Shown here: in pieces, positions 5,124-5,830 of the stretch
How the letters are laid out: every line of letters begins with the position of its first letter
Numbering within the stretch: the stretch's first letter is position 1
From: Rubrobacter sp.
Lineage (GTDB): Bacteria > Actinomycetota > Rubrobacteria > Rubrobacterales > Rubrobacteraceae
Direction of reading: 5' to 3'
Length of the DNA: 5,830 nucleotides
Assembly: GCA_019247245.1 (NCBI GenBank)
Contig: JAFAPF010000319.1
Coordinates: 1 to 5,830 of the forward strand
Translations under genes and position numbers: made by a program
The notes under the pieces: generated by a model
What the model was told of the DNA's origin: nothing
Database searches by the model: none
The model's input: only the letters and a program-made list of their open reading frames with translations

Positions 5124-5404
5124 ATGGCAGAGATCAGTTTAGCGCGTTCTGCGCAAGACGAGCCTCCGGAGTGGGTTGAGTGCCTCCGGCACGAGGGTGA
5201 GAAGTGCCCCCGCTGCGACGGCTCAGGTTTTAGGCCTCGTCGGCGCTGCGAAGGGTGTGGTGAGCCTACTGGGCGTCCCTCCGAGGGCGGCAGAGCATTG
5301 ATGGGCCTTAAGGCAAGGATCAGCCGATGTGGTGTCTTTTCTGCCACCCGGAGCACCGCTTTATCGATGCGGTTTGGAGCGCGCTCGAGAGGATGGGAGA
5401 CTGA
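5124..5404 (+). pseudogene. Small multi-cysteine zinc-ribbon protein, about 93 residues, one-base frameshift
   Basis: ATG 5124 follows a strong AGGAGGT (5108-5114) at a nine-base spacing. The first frame gives MAEISLARSAQDEPPEWVEC, then CxxH (C20-H23), CPRCDGSGF (C28, C31, a DnaJ-like CxxCxGxG), CEGCGEP (C42, C45) and GRPSEGGRALMGLK. After about codon 63 that frame turns into arginine-rich nonsense, ending at 5441. The neighbouring frame instead reads DQPMWCLFCHPEHRFIDAVW and ALERMGD to TGA 5402-5404, with another CxxC-H unit. Restoring one base in CTTAAGGCAAGG joins them into one protein with several paired metal ligands, likely binding two zinc ions. Such small zinc ribbons occur on actinobacterial mobile elements, with no function known to me; DNA or protein binding is plausible. 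The restored stop overlaps the next gene's ATG (TGATG), which supports the restored frame as the ancestral one. Confidence 0.6.
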
Positions 5405-5718
5405 TGGCCTCGGCCCCTCTTTCCCTTGGGTCGCCCCTTAGCCACGCCGGCAGCTCTTACCCTGCTCAGGAGAACTGGCCAGGACCCGTTTGCGATCAGT
5501 GGGTAGCACTGCTGAGTAACTATTGGAAGGGGCCTCTAGTTCAGGCTTCCAGAGGGACCGAAAACACGACAAGTAGCCTAAAACGGCAGTATTTCTCTGC
5601 CTCGTGGTACGTAGAACGTCCATTGTGCGAAGAGCTCTGCCAGTTGTGCTTCGAAACGAACCCGAGCCGAGTGGTAGCAGCCCCTAGCGGGTATAGGCAC
5701 CCGCTCTTCATCAAGTAA
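5404..5718 (+). CDS. Hypothetical protein with C-terminal CxxxCxxC, 104 residues
   Basis: ATG 5404 overlaps the restored stop of the zinc-ribbon gene by one base (TGATG), a classic translational-coupling junction, so this start is preferred over an in-frame ATG at 5329. The frame stays open to TAA 5716-5718. The N-terminus (MASAPLSLGSPLSHAGSSYP) is low in complexity and probably disordered. A tryptophan-rich middle follows (ENWPGPVCDQWVALLSNYWK), then a serine/threonine stretch and a cluster, RPLCEELCQLCFETNP, with three cysteines spaced as CxxxCxxC. A fourth cysteine lies in VCDQW. These four could ligate a metal, but no family is recognised. Its only contextual support is coupling to the preceding zinc-ribbon gene. 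It could be partly chance ORF after an ancestral gene decayed. Confidence 0.4.
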   Translation: MASAPLSLGSPLSHAGSSYPAQENWPGPVCDQWVALLSNYWKGPLVQASRGTENTTSSLKRQYFSASWYVERPLCEELCQLCFETNPSRVVAAPSGYRHPLFIK

Positions 5719-5729
5719 AAGCATAAGGA

Positions 5730-5830
5730 GTGCGCTCTTCACTGGTCAGAAGGCATGAAATTCCTAAGGCGTCGAACACTCTGACGGTCCACTTTGTAGA
5801 CCAGCGGTTCGGCTGCCAACCCATCTTCAC
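5730..5830 (+). CDS. Possible start of another ORF, truncated by the window edge
   Basis: GTG 5730 opens a frame that runs to the window end (VRSSLVRRHEIPKASNTLTV, then HFVDQRFGCQPIF). An AAGGAG at 5725-5730 overlaps the GTG rather than preceding it at a usual distance, so the start is doubtful. An ATG at 5755 in another frame stops after nine codons. I recognise no family. It is listed because the frame is open and translation could continue beyond the edge. Confidence 0.2.
   Translation, partial: MRSSLVRRHEIPKASNTLTVHFVDQRFGCQPIF

Noticed and set aside
5755..5830. T-arm-like GCGGTTCGGCTGCC near the right edge as a second tRNA or att copy
   Set aside because: It lacks the conserved A58 and C61 and does not match the fragment at 3449-3476; probably coding sequence.
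1..5830. CRISPR array or toxin-antitoxin pair
   Set aside because: No regularly spaced repeats were seen, and the Xre protein's partner is an integrase, not a toxin-like gene.

Overview
The window looks like an accessory region of a bacterial replicon (plasmid, or an integration hotspot on a chromosome) rather than housekeeping DNA. Three signs point that way: two generations of site-specific recombinase, a tRNA 3'-end-like fragment between them, and many small or broken genes. The host is probably a high-G+C actinobacterium. The integrase and the small zinc-ribbon protein have the style of Rubrobacter-like genomes, but this is an impression from memory, not a database result. The one large gene at the left edge is a type IA DNA topoisomerase whose N-terminus resembles archaeal (haloarchaeal-type) TopA more than E. 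coli TopA.

Layout. Positions 1-974 (minus) carry the first 324 codons of the topoisomerase, up to and just past the catalytic tyrosine. A promoter-like box sits almost on its start codon, and a possible 45-residue ORF lies just upstream on the same strand. Positions 1170-1465 show no convincing gene. Positions 1466-1642 (plus) encode a 58-residue single-pass membrane protein. Downstream, a gene of unknown function (1757-2193, plus) has an excellent ribosome binding site but changes frame near a six-G run. A 13-bp tandem duplication lies at its stop codon. After an empty stretch, 2468-2956 (plus) holds a 162-codon ORF with two diverged copies of a motif resembling the NHLP/Nif11 leader peptides of RiPP precursors. 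Parts of both copies lie in a neighbouring frame.

Positions 3194-3439 hold what may be the C-terminal relic of a serine recombinase. It abuts a tRNA-Ser-like T-arm plus acceptor sequence (3441-3476), which is a probable attachment site. To its right, on the minus strand, is a tyrosine integrase (4722-3584) with all catalytic residues but split by a two-base duplication. An Xre-type regulator lies immediately upstream of it (4944-4726). This regulator-integrase-attachment order resembles that of actinobacterial integrative elements.

A short AT-rich region (4979-5046) holds a divergent pair of promoter-like sequences with operator-like repeats spaced 22 bp. The rightward promoter would drive a structured leader and a small multi-cysteine protein (5124-5404, one-base frameshift). 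That gene is translationally coupled to a second cysteine-containing protein (5404-5718). This arrangement fits a regulator that controls both its own integrase operon and the rightward genes.

At least five genes show frameshifts or in-frame stops, while the topoisomerase reads cleanly for 324 codons. Gene decay in a mobile-element graveyard is the simplest reading, but sequencing indels cannot be excluded from one sequence.
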